Part shown: positions 41,788 through 49,667 of the stretch, in pieces
Position numbering within the stretch: the first letter of the stretch is position 1
How the letters are laid out: every line of letters begins with the position of its first letter
DNA from: CAZHTF01 sp964535305
Lineage (GTDB): Bacteria; Planctomycetota; Phycisphaerae; UBA1845; Fen-1342
DNA: 64,000 bases
NCBI GenBank assembly: GCA_964535305.1
Contig: CAZHTF010000009.1
Location: 5,051 to 69,050, forward strand
Direction: 5' to 3'
The notes under the pieces: model-generated
What the model was told of the DNA's origin: nothing
What the model saw: the letters and a program-made list of their open reading frames with translations, nothing else
Databases searched by the model: none
Translations under genes and position numbers: made by a program

Positions 41788-42014
41788 CATTCTCGCGCAA
41801 ATCAGCAAAGCGCGCCGATTCGTACGCCGCGCTCTCAAGCGCTCGTCTGACCGCTGCTCACCCTCGCGACTGAATTCGACTCTCGAAGCGATACTGACAT
41901 TCGACTGGCGCGGCGGCAGCAGACATCCGGACTTACGGCTCGTGCAAACGCGCTCGCCGCTTTCGCCGACGCGCGCTGCCGCGTATCATCCCGCGTTTTC
42001 GGGAGATTCCGCGA

Positions 42015-43502
42015 ATGCCGGTAGATGCCTCGTTCATGGAGAAGCTGGTCGCGCTCTGTCGCCGACGCGGCATCATCTTTCAATCCAGCGAGATCTACGG
42101 TGGGATCGGCGGCTTTTGGGATTACGGGCCGCTGGGCGTGGAGCTGAAGCGCAATATCAAGAACGCGTGGTGGCACGATTACGTGACCTGTCCGCCGGAG
42201 GGTCCGGACGGCAAGCCGCTGCAGATGGTCGGGCTGGATTGCTCGATCATCATGAACCCGCGTGTCTGGGAGGCCAGCGGACACGCAACCGGCTTTTCGG
42301 ATCCGATGGTTTCCTGCCGCACCGAGGGCTGCAAGGGCCTGTTTCGCGCCGATCAGATCGCGGGGACGCAGTGTCCGCTCAAGCCCAGCCGCAAGCCGGG
42401 CGAATTTGAGAAGTGTACGCTGACCGAGCCCCGGCAGTTCAACTTGATGTTCGAGTCGCACGCTGGCGCGTTGCAGGACGCGGCCTCGAAGGTGTACCTG
42501 CGGCCTGAGACGGCCCAGGGCATATTCGCGAACTACAAGAACATCCTGGACACATCGCGGGTCAAAGTGCCCTTTGGTGTGGCGCAGATCGGCAAAGCCT
42601 TTCGCAACGAGATCAACCCGCGCAACTTCACGTTTCGCTCGCGCGAGTTCGAGCAGATGGAGATCGAGTTCTTCTGCACCGAAGAGAGCGCGATGATGTG
42701 GTGGGAGTTCTGGCGCGACCATCGCATCAACTGGTACAAGCGCCACGGCTTGGCCGGCGATAAGCTGCGCCCGCGCAACCAGGCCGGCGACGAGTTGGCG
42801 CATTACAGCAAGGCCTGCGCCGACATCGAGTACCTGTTCCCATTCTCCGACGAGCCCCAGGAGCTCGAAGGCGTCGCGCACCGCGGCTGCTTTGACCTCA
42901 CGCAGCATGCCAAGCACAGCGGCGTCGATCTGAATTACTTCGACGAAGAAGCCTGGGCCCGATTCCTGGCAGAGCGTAAGACGCGCGGCGAACCCGAGCT
43001 GACCAAGGAGCAGAAGCAGGAGCTGGGCGGCAAGCCGCCGTACCGCTACCTGCCGAACGTGATCGAGCCATCCGCCGGGGCCGACCGCGCGACACTGGCG
43101 TTCCTATGCGAGGCGTATCGCGAAGACAGCAAGCCCGACGCCAAGGGTGTGCTGCAAACGCGCGTGTACCTCAGCCTGCACCCGCGGCTAGCGCCGATCA
43201 AGGCCGCGTTCCTGCCGCTGGTGAACAAGGAAGGCATGCCCGAGATTGCCGACGCGCTCTATCGCGAAGCGCGGCAGCGCATGAACGTGTTCTTTGACGA
43301 CGGTGGCGCGATCGGCCGGCGCTATTATCGTCAGGACGAAGCCGGAACGCCCTTCTGCATCACCATCGATGGCGACACAGTGCGCGGCGAGGGCGAGTTT
43401 GCGGGAACGGTGACGATCCGCGATCGCGACACACTCCAGCAGGAGCGCGTGCACAAGTCGCGCGTGCTCGAGTGGCTCACACCGCGTGTGCAGGCAAGCT
43501 GA
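42015..43502 (+). CDS. glyQS: Glycyl-tRNA synthetase, dimeric eukaryote-like type
   Basis: A 495-residue class II synthetase of the alpha2 type. SSEIYGGIGGFWDYGPLG is the family opening and RPETAQGIFANYKNIL follows. Motif 2 is GKAFRNEINPRNFTFRSREF, then EQMEIEFF, GVAHRGCFDLTQH and motif 3 VIEPSAGADRATLAFL; the C-terminal anticodon-binding domain runs from about residue 385. A zinc-binding-like insert has CRTEGC, CPL and CTL cysteines. Glycine is charged to tRNA-Gly. It stands alone. Confidence 0.96.
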   Translation: MPVDASFMEKLVALCRRRGIIFQSSEIYGGIGGFWDYGPLGVELKRNIKNAWWHDYVTCPPEGPDGKPLQMVGLDCSIIMNPRVWEASGHATGFSDPMVSCRTEGCKGLFRADQIAGTQCPLKPSRKPGEFEKCTLTEPRQFNLMFESHAGALQDAASKVYLRPETAQGIFANYKNILDTSRVKVPFGVAQIGKAFRNEINPRNFTFRSREFEQMEIEFFCTEESAMMWWEFWRDHRINWYKRHGLAGDKLRPRNQAGDELAHYSKACADIEYLFPFSDEPQELEGVAHRGCFDLTQHAKHSGVDLNYFDEEAWARFLAERKTRGEPELTKEQKQELGGKPPYRYLPNVIEPSAGADRATLAFLCEAYREDSKPDAKGVLQTRVYLSLHPRLAPIKAAFLPLVNKEGMPEIADALYREARQRMNVFFDDGGAIGRRYYRQDEAGTPFCITIDGDTVRGEGEFAGTVTIRDRDTLQQERVHKSRVLEWLTPRVQAS

Positions 43503-43775
43503 CAGGCCGCGTCAAGCCGCGCTGCGCTTAAATTGCTGGCCGCCCGCAGCCTTGCGCCAGGTCATCCCCGCGGGCTCTCCCACCCGCGCGGCGCACGCGG
43601 TTTTTCCGATCCGCGGAAATCCAAGCTGCCCAAACCCGCGTAAGTACCCTTGAACGGCGGCGACGGCCTCTGGCTGAGACCGATTGACCGCCGAATGGCT
43701 GGCTCCGCGTGTGCGGGCCAATCTCAAGTGCGCGGCCAGCTTCGGCCGCACGGCTCAACGGAATTGGAGACGAAG

Positions 43776-45263
43776 ATGTCCGAGTTTTCCTTGCTGCGCC
43801 CCGGCCGCGCGCTTGCGGTGGCCTGCTCGGCTGCCCTGGGCGCTGGTGCTCTCGCCTCGAACCACAGTGATGCCCCGCTGATCAAGCAGGACCCGCAGGC
43901 GAACCTGACCGACGTCTACGCCTTCATCGGCACCAAGTACGACGACCCGTCGGTCAAAGTCCTGAACGTCTCGCTCAGCTTCCGGCCCTTTTCCGAGCCC
44001 GGCGACGGCGACATCTACGAACGCTTCGCCGATGACGTCCGCTACAGCGTCCACATCACCAACCCGACGGACGGCGACACCGCACTGCGCTACGACTTCT
44101 TCTTCTCCGCCGTCGATGGCAACTACAAGAACCTCGACACACTGATCAACTACGGCGTCGGCACTGAGGTCGGCCCGATTCAGACCGTCGGCGACAACCG
44201 CCAGAATTTCACGCAGACCTACAACGTCGTCCGTGTCAGCGGCCGCCGCACGTCTCAGATCGGCAGCAACCTGCTGACCCCGCCGCCGAACGTCGGCAGC
44301 CGCGTCACGCCGTTTTACAACGACGCCAATGGCAAGGCTGTTTCGGGCGCGACCACGCTGGCCGAGCTGGATAGCTACACGCGCACGACGATCTACTCGC
44401 TGCCGACTGGCGAAGCCGTCTGGGCCGGCCCGCGCGACGACAGCTTTTTCTCCGATATCCCTGGCGTCTTTAATCTGCTCGACCCTCGCATCCTCGACAA
44501 TAACGGCTCGCTGGCCGACGGCCTGGGCCAGGATGGCAACGGCGTTGACGGCTTCAAGGGCTACAACGTGCTGGCGATCGCCATGCAGATTCCGCTCAAC
44601 CTGCTCGACGACATCGGCGTGCCCGCCAGCTTCACCTCGCCCTTCTTCGGCGCGCAAACGGGCGTCGGCGTCTACGCTTCGACCAGCCGCCCGCGCATCA
44701 GCATCCGCCGCAGCGACGGCACGCGCCAGAACCTGGGCGGTTGGGTTCAGGTGCAGCGCCTCGGCAACCCGCTCTTCAATGAAGGCCTGGTCGCCAACCG
44801 CGACAAGGACCGCTTCAACCGCACCGGGCCGGTCCAGGACGCCAGCTTCGCGCAGTACGCGCTCAATCCCGAGTTGGCCGTGCTGATCAACGCCGTCTAC
44901 GGCACCAGCTTCGTCACCAGCAACCGCACTGACTTGGCCGCGATCTTCATCCCCGACGTGCTCCGCGTGAACACCACCACCGACCCGGTTCGACTCGCCG
45001 GACAGCCCGGGTTCAGCCGCTTCGGATTCATCGGCGGCGATACGACCACCGGCGGCGTGTCCAGCGGCTGGCCAAACGGCCGCCGCTTCGGCGACGACGT
45101 GGTTGACATCGCGCTGACCGCGATCGCCAGCGGCCCGAGCTACACGACGATCACGCTCGTCGGTGACAACGTGCACGCGAATGACCTGGCCTATCACCAG
45201 GTCTTCCCGTACATCGCGACGCCGCAATCCGGCAGCAACAACCGCAAGGACCCGGGCAACTAA
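43776..45263 (+). CDS. Exported DUF4331 family protein
   Basis: A 495-residue protein with a signal peptide (GRALAVACSAALGAGALA, ending near residue 29). The mature protein begins SNHSDAPLIKQDPQANLTDV and continues YAFIGTKYDD, the diagnostic start of DUF4331. Later segments include FFFSAVDGNYKNLDTLI, FNLLDPRILD, FKGYNVLAIAMQIPL and GWPNGRRFGDDVVDIALTA. Function is unknown for the family. GGAGA precedes the ATG. A small lipoprotein gene follows 78 bases later on the same strand and is probably cotranscribed. Confidence 0.85.
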   Translation: MSEFSLLRPGRALAVACSAALGAGALASNHSDAPLIKQDPQANLTDVYAFIGTKYDDPSVKVLNVSLSFRPFSEPGDGDIYERFADDVRYSVHITNPTDGDTALRYDFFFSAVDGNYKNLDTLINYGVGTEVGPIQTVGDNRQNFTQTYNVVRVSGRRTSQIGSNLLTPPPNVGSRVTPFYNDANGKAVSGATTLAELDSYTRTTIYSLPTGEAVWAGPRDDSFFSDIPGVFNLLDPRILDNNGSLADGLGQDGNGVDGFKGYNVLAIAMQIPLNLLDDIGVPASFTSPFFGAQTGVGVYASTSRPRISIRRSDGTRQNLGGWVQVQRLGNPLFNEGLVANRDKDRFNRTGPVQDASFAQYALNPELAVLINAVYGTSFVTSNRTDLAAIFIPDVLRVNTTTDPVRLAGQPGFSRFGFIGGDTTTGGVSSGWPNGRRFGDDVVDIALTAIASGPSYTTITLVGDNVHANDLAYHQVFPYIATPQSGSNNRKDPGN

Positions 45264-45341
45264 GGACAACTACACGCCAGCCGCGCCCGTCACTTGTGAA
45301 CAACGCGCAGGCGGCGTGCGGGCTGAGCGGAGTAACCAAAC

Positions 45342-45638
45342 ATGAAAGTGCGAAACGTACTGATTCTGGTAACGAGTGCGATGTTGATCGGGGCGAGCGG
45401 CTGTGCCCCGCAGATGATGAGCGAGCCGGTCGGCAACGACGAGCCGCAAACCGACAAGCTCGACACTGCCACACTGCTGGCCCTGTTCAATGCGGACTTG
45501 GGCGACGAAGGCGTCGAAGTGACGCAGGCGCAGGTCGACCAGGTCTTCGGCGATGACGACGAGCTGACCAGCGCCGTCCGCAAAGACCTGCTGCTGATGG
45601 ACCTGGCGTCGCTGCTGCACACGCAGCGGACGCGCTAG
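45342..45638 (+). CDS. Small lipoprotein, function unknown
   Basis: A 98-residue protein with a lipoprotein signal (MKVRNVLILVTSAMLIGASG then Cys21). The mature part is acidic and helical (LDTATLLALFNADLGDEG, VDQVFGDDDELTSAVRKDL). No known domain is recognised. It lies directly after the DUF4331 gene and is followed by a strong stem-loop, so the two probably form one transcription unit. Confidence 0.7.
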   Translation: MKVRNVLILVTSAMLIGASGCAPQMMSEPVGNDEPQTDKLDTATLLALFNADLGDEGVEVTQAQVDQVFGDDDELTSAVRKDLLLMDLASLLHTQRTR

Positions 45639-45693
45639 GCCCAACACCGCGGCAAGCGTCAGCCGCGATGCGAAAAACAGGGAGGGCAGCGAT

Positions 45694-45717
45694 CGGCCAG
45701 GGGCTATCCCCTGGCCG
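45694..45717. terminator. Stem-loop terminator candidate between convergent genes
   Basis: A perfect 10-bp stem CGGCCAGGGG / CCCCTGGCCG with loop CTAT, followed by GTTGCGTTTG. It lies between the lipoprotein gene (plus) and the acylphosphatase gene (minus) and could serve both, though the U-tract is poor. Confidence 0.6.
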
Positions 45718-45809
45718 GTTGCGTTTGCTGCGGTGCGCGTGAACGGCACCACCGCTTCGGCTGCGGCGCGCCGCGGGCGATGTGGGCCTGTCCCGACCCG
45801 CGGGAATCT

Positions 45810-46103
45810 CTAATACAGGATGCGGAATTCCGATTCCTTGGCGTGCGCCGGCAGCTCGCAGTCCAGCTCGTCGTCGATGTGCCCCTCGAAGCGCTGCCGG
45901 ATGGCCTCGAGGAACGCGCGCACCTGATCGGCCGGCCCCTCGGCTTCGAGTTCGACCGTGCCGTCGGGCGCGTTGCGGACGTATCCGACCACGCGGAAGC
46001 CGCGCGCCAGCTCGTGCGAGGTGGCGCGGAAGGACACGCCCTGCACGCGCCCGCTGAAGATCACGCGCGTGCGCGTGACGCCATTGCCCGCCGCGTCGCT
46101 CAC
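45810..46103 (-). CDS. acyP: Acylphosphatase
   Basis: A 97-residue acylphosphatase with the catalytic Arg26 in GRVQGVSFRAT and Asn44 in GYVRNAPDGTVELEAEG. It hydrolyses carboxyl-phosphates such as acetyl phosphate. Its ATG overlaps the stop of the upstream lipoprotein gene by 4 bases, and that gene overlaps gltX in the same way, so gltX, lipoprotein and acyP form one coupled operon. Confidence 0.95.
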   Translation of the reverse strand: MSDAAGNGVTRTRVIFSGRVQGVSFRATSHELARGFRVVGYVRNAPDGTVELEAEGPADQVRAFLEAIRQRFEGHIDDELDCELPAHAKESEFRILY

Positions 46104-46525
46104 GATCGCACCTTTCTGAGAGTGACACGCCGCTTCTGTGAATCGCTGAGTTCGAGCTTGCGCATCTGGAGCTGCGCATTGTACTGCCGCTGGCCGCCGG
46201 CCTGTGGGCGCAGCGTCAGTTGGAAGCCGTTGAATTCGTACGTGCCGGTTTCGCGCGTGGTACGGCCGTCGAGCGTGCAGGTGGCCGAGAAACCGCCGTT
46301 GCGTTCGAAGCGCACGTCATCCAATGCGAACACTTCGCGGCTGGGCGTGGCCTGCTCGAGCCGCCAATCGCCCAGCACTGCGCCGCGGCAACCTCCGGTC
46401 GCGAGCAGCACTCCCAGCAGCGCCGGCAGCAGCGAGGACGTCAGCCGGCACGAAGCACGCGTCTGGGCGCGTCGCCCGCGCGCGCGGCCCTCGTTCTGGA
46501 GAAATGGGACGCGCAATGTCATCAT
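46100..46525 (-). CDS. Lipoprotein of unknown function
   Basis: A 141-residue protein. A long basic lead (about 25 residues) precedes a hydrophobic segment and lipobox (LLPALLGVLLATGGC, Cys46). The mature ~95 residues look like a small beta-barrel or lipocalin-like fold (GDWRLEQATPSREVFAL, RETGTYEFNGFQLTLRP). The lead is longer than usual, so initiation further in is possible, but the ATG here overlaps the gltX stop (ATGA), which favours it. The gene sits between gltX and acyP. Confidence 0.6.
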   Translation of the reverse strand: MMTLRVPFLQNEGRARGRRAQTRASCRLTSSLLPALLGVLLATGGCRGAVLGDWRLEQATPSREVFALDDVRFERNGGFSATCTLDGRTTRETGTYEFNGFQLTLRPQAGGQRQYNAQLQMRKLELSDSQKRRVTLRKVRS

Positions 46526-48177
46526 GCGAGTTTTCCCAGCGTCAGATCGATCCGCCGGAGCGATCGCTCACGCCCCAGGATTGCCAGCGTCTCAAAGATG
46601 GGCGGCGAGACGGTGCTGCCGGTGATGGCGATGCGAATTGGCTGCGCGACTTTTCCGAGCCCCAGCCCGCTGCCTTCGCCCAGACCACGCAGCAGCGATT
46701 CGAGTGCCGCGGCGCTCCAATCCGGCAGCGCAGCCAGCTCGATGCGCGCCTGCCGTAGCAGGTTCAGCCCGGCGCCGTCGGCTTTTTTCAGGTGCTTTTC
46801 GACCGCGTCGGCGTCGAGCGTCAGCTGCTCATCCGGTGTATAGAGCGCGGCGCACTTTACATCCACGTCGCGGATCACTCTCATGCCGTCGTTGATCGAC
46901 AGCAGCCGCGCGAGCGTCGCGTCATCCTGCAGCGCCAACGGTGAATCCGCGGCGATGCTCAGGTAATCGCGCAGCGCAGCCAGGCGCCGCTCGGGGCTTG
47001 CCGCGGCCAGCGCCGCAGTATTGAAATTCAGCAGCTTGGCGCGATCGAAGCGCGCGTTGGTTTTGCCGATCCGCTCGACGCTGAAGAGCCGGCACATCTC
47101 GTCCAGACTCATCTTTTCACGGTCGTCACCAGGCGACCAGCCCAGCAGCGCGATGAAATTCAGCAGCACCTCGGGCAAGTAGCCGCTGGCGCGGAAATCG
47201 TGAATCTGAATCTCGGGCATCTGCACATGCAGGGTCGCGCTCAGCCGCGCGAGCTGCTCGGTTTCGAGCTGCACATCACCGCGGCGCCAGGCGGCGAATT
47301 GCTCGGCGTCGGCCCCGCTGATGCGGCAGGCGTCGTGTGGGTCGATTTTGCCGGCCGCGAGGGCGGCTTCGAGCGCGCTGCGTACGGCGCGATCCTTCTC
47401 GCGCTTGCTCATCTTGCTGCCATCCATGTTCAGGATGATCGGAAGATGGGCATAGGCCGGCGTGGGAAAGCCCAGCGCCTGCTGCAACGCCATGTGCTTG
47501 GCGGAATTCAGCAGGTGTTCCTGCCCGCGCAGCACATGCGTGATCCGCATGTGCTCGTCATCCAGCACGACCGCGAAGTGATACGTGGGCCAGCCGTCGC
47601 TCTTGAGCAGTACGAAATCATCCACGTCGCCTGCCGCCACGCGCACCGCGCCGAGAATCCGATCTTCAATGACAAAGTCTTGCAAAGGCGTCTTCAGCCG
47701 CACCACCAGTGGCCGGCCGGCCTGCCGCGCGGCCTGGGCCTGCTCGTGCGTGGGGAAGTGCCGCGGCCGCGGGTAGCGAAAGTTGCGCTTCTCGGCGCGG
47801 GCCCGCTCGCGCAGCGCCGCCAGCTCCGCGTCTGTCTCGAGCGCGTAGTAGGCCCGGTCAGCGTCGATCAAGCGTCGCGCGGCGGCGTGATACGCCTCCA
47901 GCCGCTCGCTCTGTCGGTACGGCCCATGCGCCCCGCCGACCTGCGGCCCCTCGTCCCATAGCAGCCCCAGCCAGCGCAGGTCATCCAGCAGCTTCTGCTC
48001 TGCACCGGCGATGTTGCGGGTCTGGTCGGTGTCTTCGATGCGCAGGATGAACGCGCCACCTAGCCGCCGCGCCAGAAGGAAATTGAACAGCGCTGTGCGC
48101 GCCCCGCCGATGTGCAGGTATCCGGTGGGCGAAGGTGCAAAGCGGCAACGGACCGGTGAATGGAGCGCGTCGGACAT
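46522..48177 (-). CDS. gltX: Glutamyl-tRNA synthetase
   Basis: A 551-residue class I synthetase. The HIGH motif is FAPSPTGYLHIGGARTALF at the N-terminus, ILRIEDTDQTR follows, and the KMSKS loop is DGSKMSKREKDRAV. The C-terminal helical anticodon-binding domain contains SLDEMCRLFSVERIGKTNAR. Length is slightly above the usual ~470-500. Whether it is discriminating or also makes Glu-tRNA-Gln cannot be settled by eye; no gatCAB or glnS is in the window. It is coupled to the downstream lipoprotein gene. Confidence 0.95.
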   Translation of the reverse strand: MSDALHSPVRCRFAPSPTGYLHIGGARTALFNFLLARRLGGAFILRIEDTDQTRNIAGAEQKLLDDLRWLGLLWDEGPQVGGAHGPYRQSERLEAYHAAARRLIDADRAYYALETDAELAALRERARAEKRNFRYPRPRHFPTHEQAQAARQAGRPLVVRLKTPLQDFVIEDRILGAVRVAAGDVDDFVLLKSDGWPTYHFAVVLDDEHMRITHVLRGQEHLLNSAKHMALQQALGFPTPAYAHLPIILNMDGSKMSKREKDRAVRSALEAALAAGKIDPHDACRISGADAEQFAAWRRGDVQLETEQLARLSATLHVQMPEIQIHDFRASGYLPEVLLNFIALLGWSPGDDREKMSLDEMCRLFSVERIGKTNARFDRAKLLNFNTAALAAASPERRLAALRDYLSIAADSPLALQDDATLARLLSINDGMRVIRDVDVKCAALYTPDEQLTLDADAVEKHLKKADGAGLNLLRQARIELAALPDWSAAALESLLRGLGEGSGLGLGKVAQPIRIAITGSTVSPPIFETLAILGRERSLRRIDLTLGKLA

Positions 48178-48305
48178 GTGCTTGTCTTACGTCCAGCCGC
48201 GCCGCCGGGCAAGCGCAGCGGCCTGTTGGCCACTGGCTGCGCTGCATTCGCCAAGCCTCGCGACGATGCCATGACGCTCGCGGCCAGCAATCGTCTCGGC
48301 ACGCA

Positions 48306-49472
48306 TCAGCCGCCGCGATAGAAATCATGCAGCGTGGCGACGACGGCCCGCTGCTGCGCGTCGCTCAGCTCGGGGTACATTGGCAGTGCCAGCACCTCGG
48401 CCGCGGCCCGTTCCGCGTGCGGAAAAGCGCCGGCTCGATAGCCTAAATATTCGAAGCAGGTCTGCTGGTGCAGCGGCAGCGGGTAGTAGACGCCGTAGCC
48501 GATCTTGCGCTGCTGCAGGAATTTCACCAGCTCATCACGGCGCGGGACGCGCACGACGTACTGGTGATACACGTGCAGGCCGTGCCGCTCGCGCGGCGGG
48601 CGCACAAACTCCGGCGCCAACCCGGCCTGCTCGATCAACTGCGTGTAGCGCGCGGCCCGCGCGCGGCGCGCCTGCGTCCACGCATCCAGATGCCGCAGCT
48701 TAATGGTCAGGATCGCGGCTTGCAGCGCGTCGATGCGGAAATTGCCGCCGACGCGCTCGTGATAATACGTGTGACCGCTGCCGTGAATTCGCAGTTTGCG
48801 CGCTAGCTCGAAGAGCCGCTCATCGTTGGTCAGCAGGGCGCCGGCGTCGCCGATCGCGCCGAGATTTTTGGTGGGATAGAAGCTGAGGGCCCCGAGCAGC
48901 CCCAGTGCGCCGGCCGATTGCGACGCGCCCGGCGCCAGCCGCGCTCCGATGGCCTGGGCCGCGTCCTCGATGAGCGGGATGTTCCGCTTCGCGCTAATCT
49001 GCAGCAACGGCGGCATGTCGGCCAGTTGCCCGTACAGATGCACGGGCGCGATGGCCTTGGTTCGCGGCGTAATCAGCGCTTCGACCTGCGCGACGTCGAT
49101 GTTGAAGGTCTCCGGATCGATGTCGCAGAACACCGGCCGCGCGCCGAGCCGCGCGACCGTGCCGGCGGATGCGAAAAAAGTGAAGGTCGGGACGATCACC
49201 TCGTCGCCGGGGCCGATCTCCAGCGCCATCATCGCCAGCAGCAGCGCGTCGGTGCCCGAAGAGACGCCAAGCGCCAGGAGACTACCGCAGTACGCGGCCA
49301 GGGCCGCCTCGAATTCGCCGACCTTGGGCCCCAGCACGTAGTAGCCCGAGTCGCAGATGGCGGCGATCTCGGTCAGTAGCTCCTGGCGGAGCTGCTGAAA
49401 ATTGCCCGCCAGGTTGAGCGGTGGCACAGGCAGCTGACTTGTGGATTCGCAGGTTTCATTCGCGCGCGCCAT
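48306..49472 (-). CDS. DegT/DnrJ/EryC1-family sugar aminotransferase
   Basis: A 388-residue PLP enzyme that usually transfers an amino group to a nucleotide-linked ketosugar for surface polysaccharide. GVSSGTDALLLAMMAL, VPTFTFFASAGTVARLGARP, IEDAAQAIGA and SFYPTKNLGAIGDAG (Lys202, PLP Schiff base) are typical, as is the C-terminal YYPLPLHQQTCFEYLGY. Start 49472 has GAGGGAA upstream; the longer frame extends into the divergent promoter region. No other nucleotide-sugar genes are adjacent except gltX 128 bases downstream, so its sugar is unknown. Confidence 0.92.
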   Translation of the reverse strand: MARANETCESTSQLPVPPLNLAGNFQQLRQELLTEIAAICDSGYYVLGPKVGEFEAALAAYCGSLLALGVSSGTDALLLAMMALEIGPGDEVIVPTFTFFASAGTVARLGARPVFCDIDPETFNIDVAQVEALITPRTKAIAPVHLYGQLADMPPLLQISAKRNIPLIEDAAQAIGARLAPGASQSAGALGLLGALSFYPTKNLGAIGDAGALLTNDERLFELARKLRIHGSGHTYYHERVGGNFRIDALQAAILTIKLRHLDAWTQARRARAARYTQLIEQAGLAPEFVRPPRERHGLHVYHQYVVRVPRRDELVKFLQQRKIGYGVYYPLPLHQQTCFEYLGYRAGAFPHAERAAAEVLALPMYPELSDAQQRAVVATLHDFYRGG

Positions 49473-49667
49473 GTTTCCCTCGCCGCGGATCGGCCGCGGT
49501 ACTGCGCACTCTATCGCAATTCCAAGGCGGCCGCGCGCCCAGCAGGCGCGGCTCTGCATGCGCGATTCGGCGCAGTCCTGCGTCACGATAATTGGATTGC
49601 ATTTGCGGCGGGCGAGCGAGTATCGTGCATCTGCTCGCGGAATCCACTCAGGAGGCCCCGATCTCAT

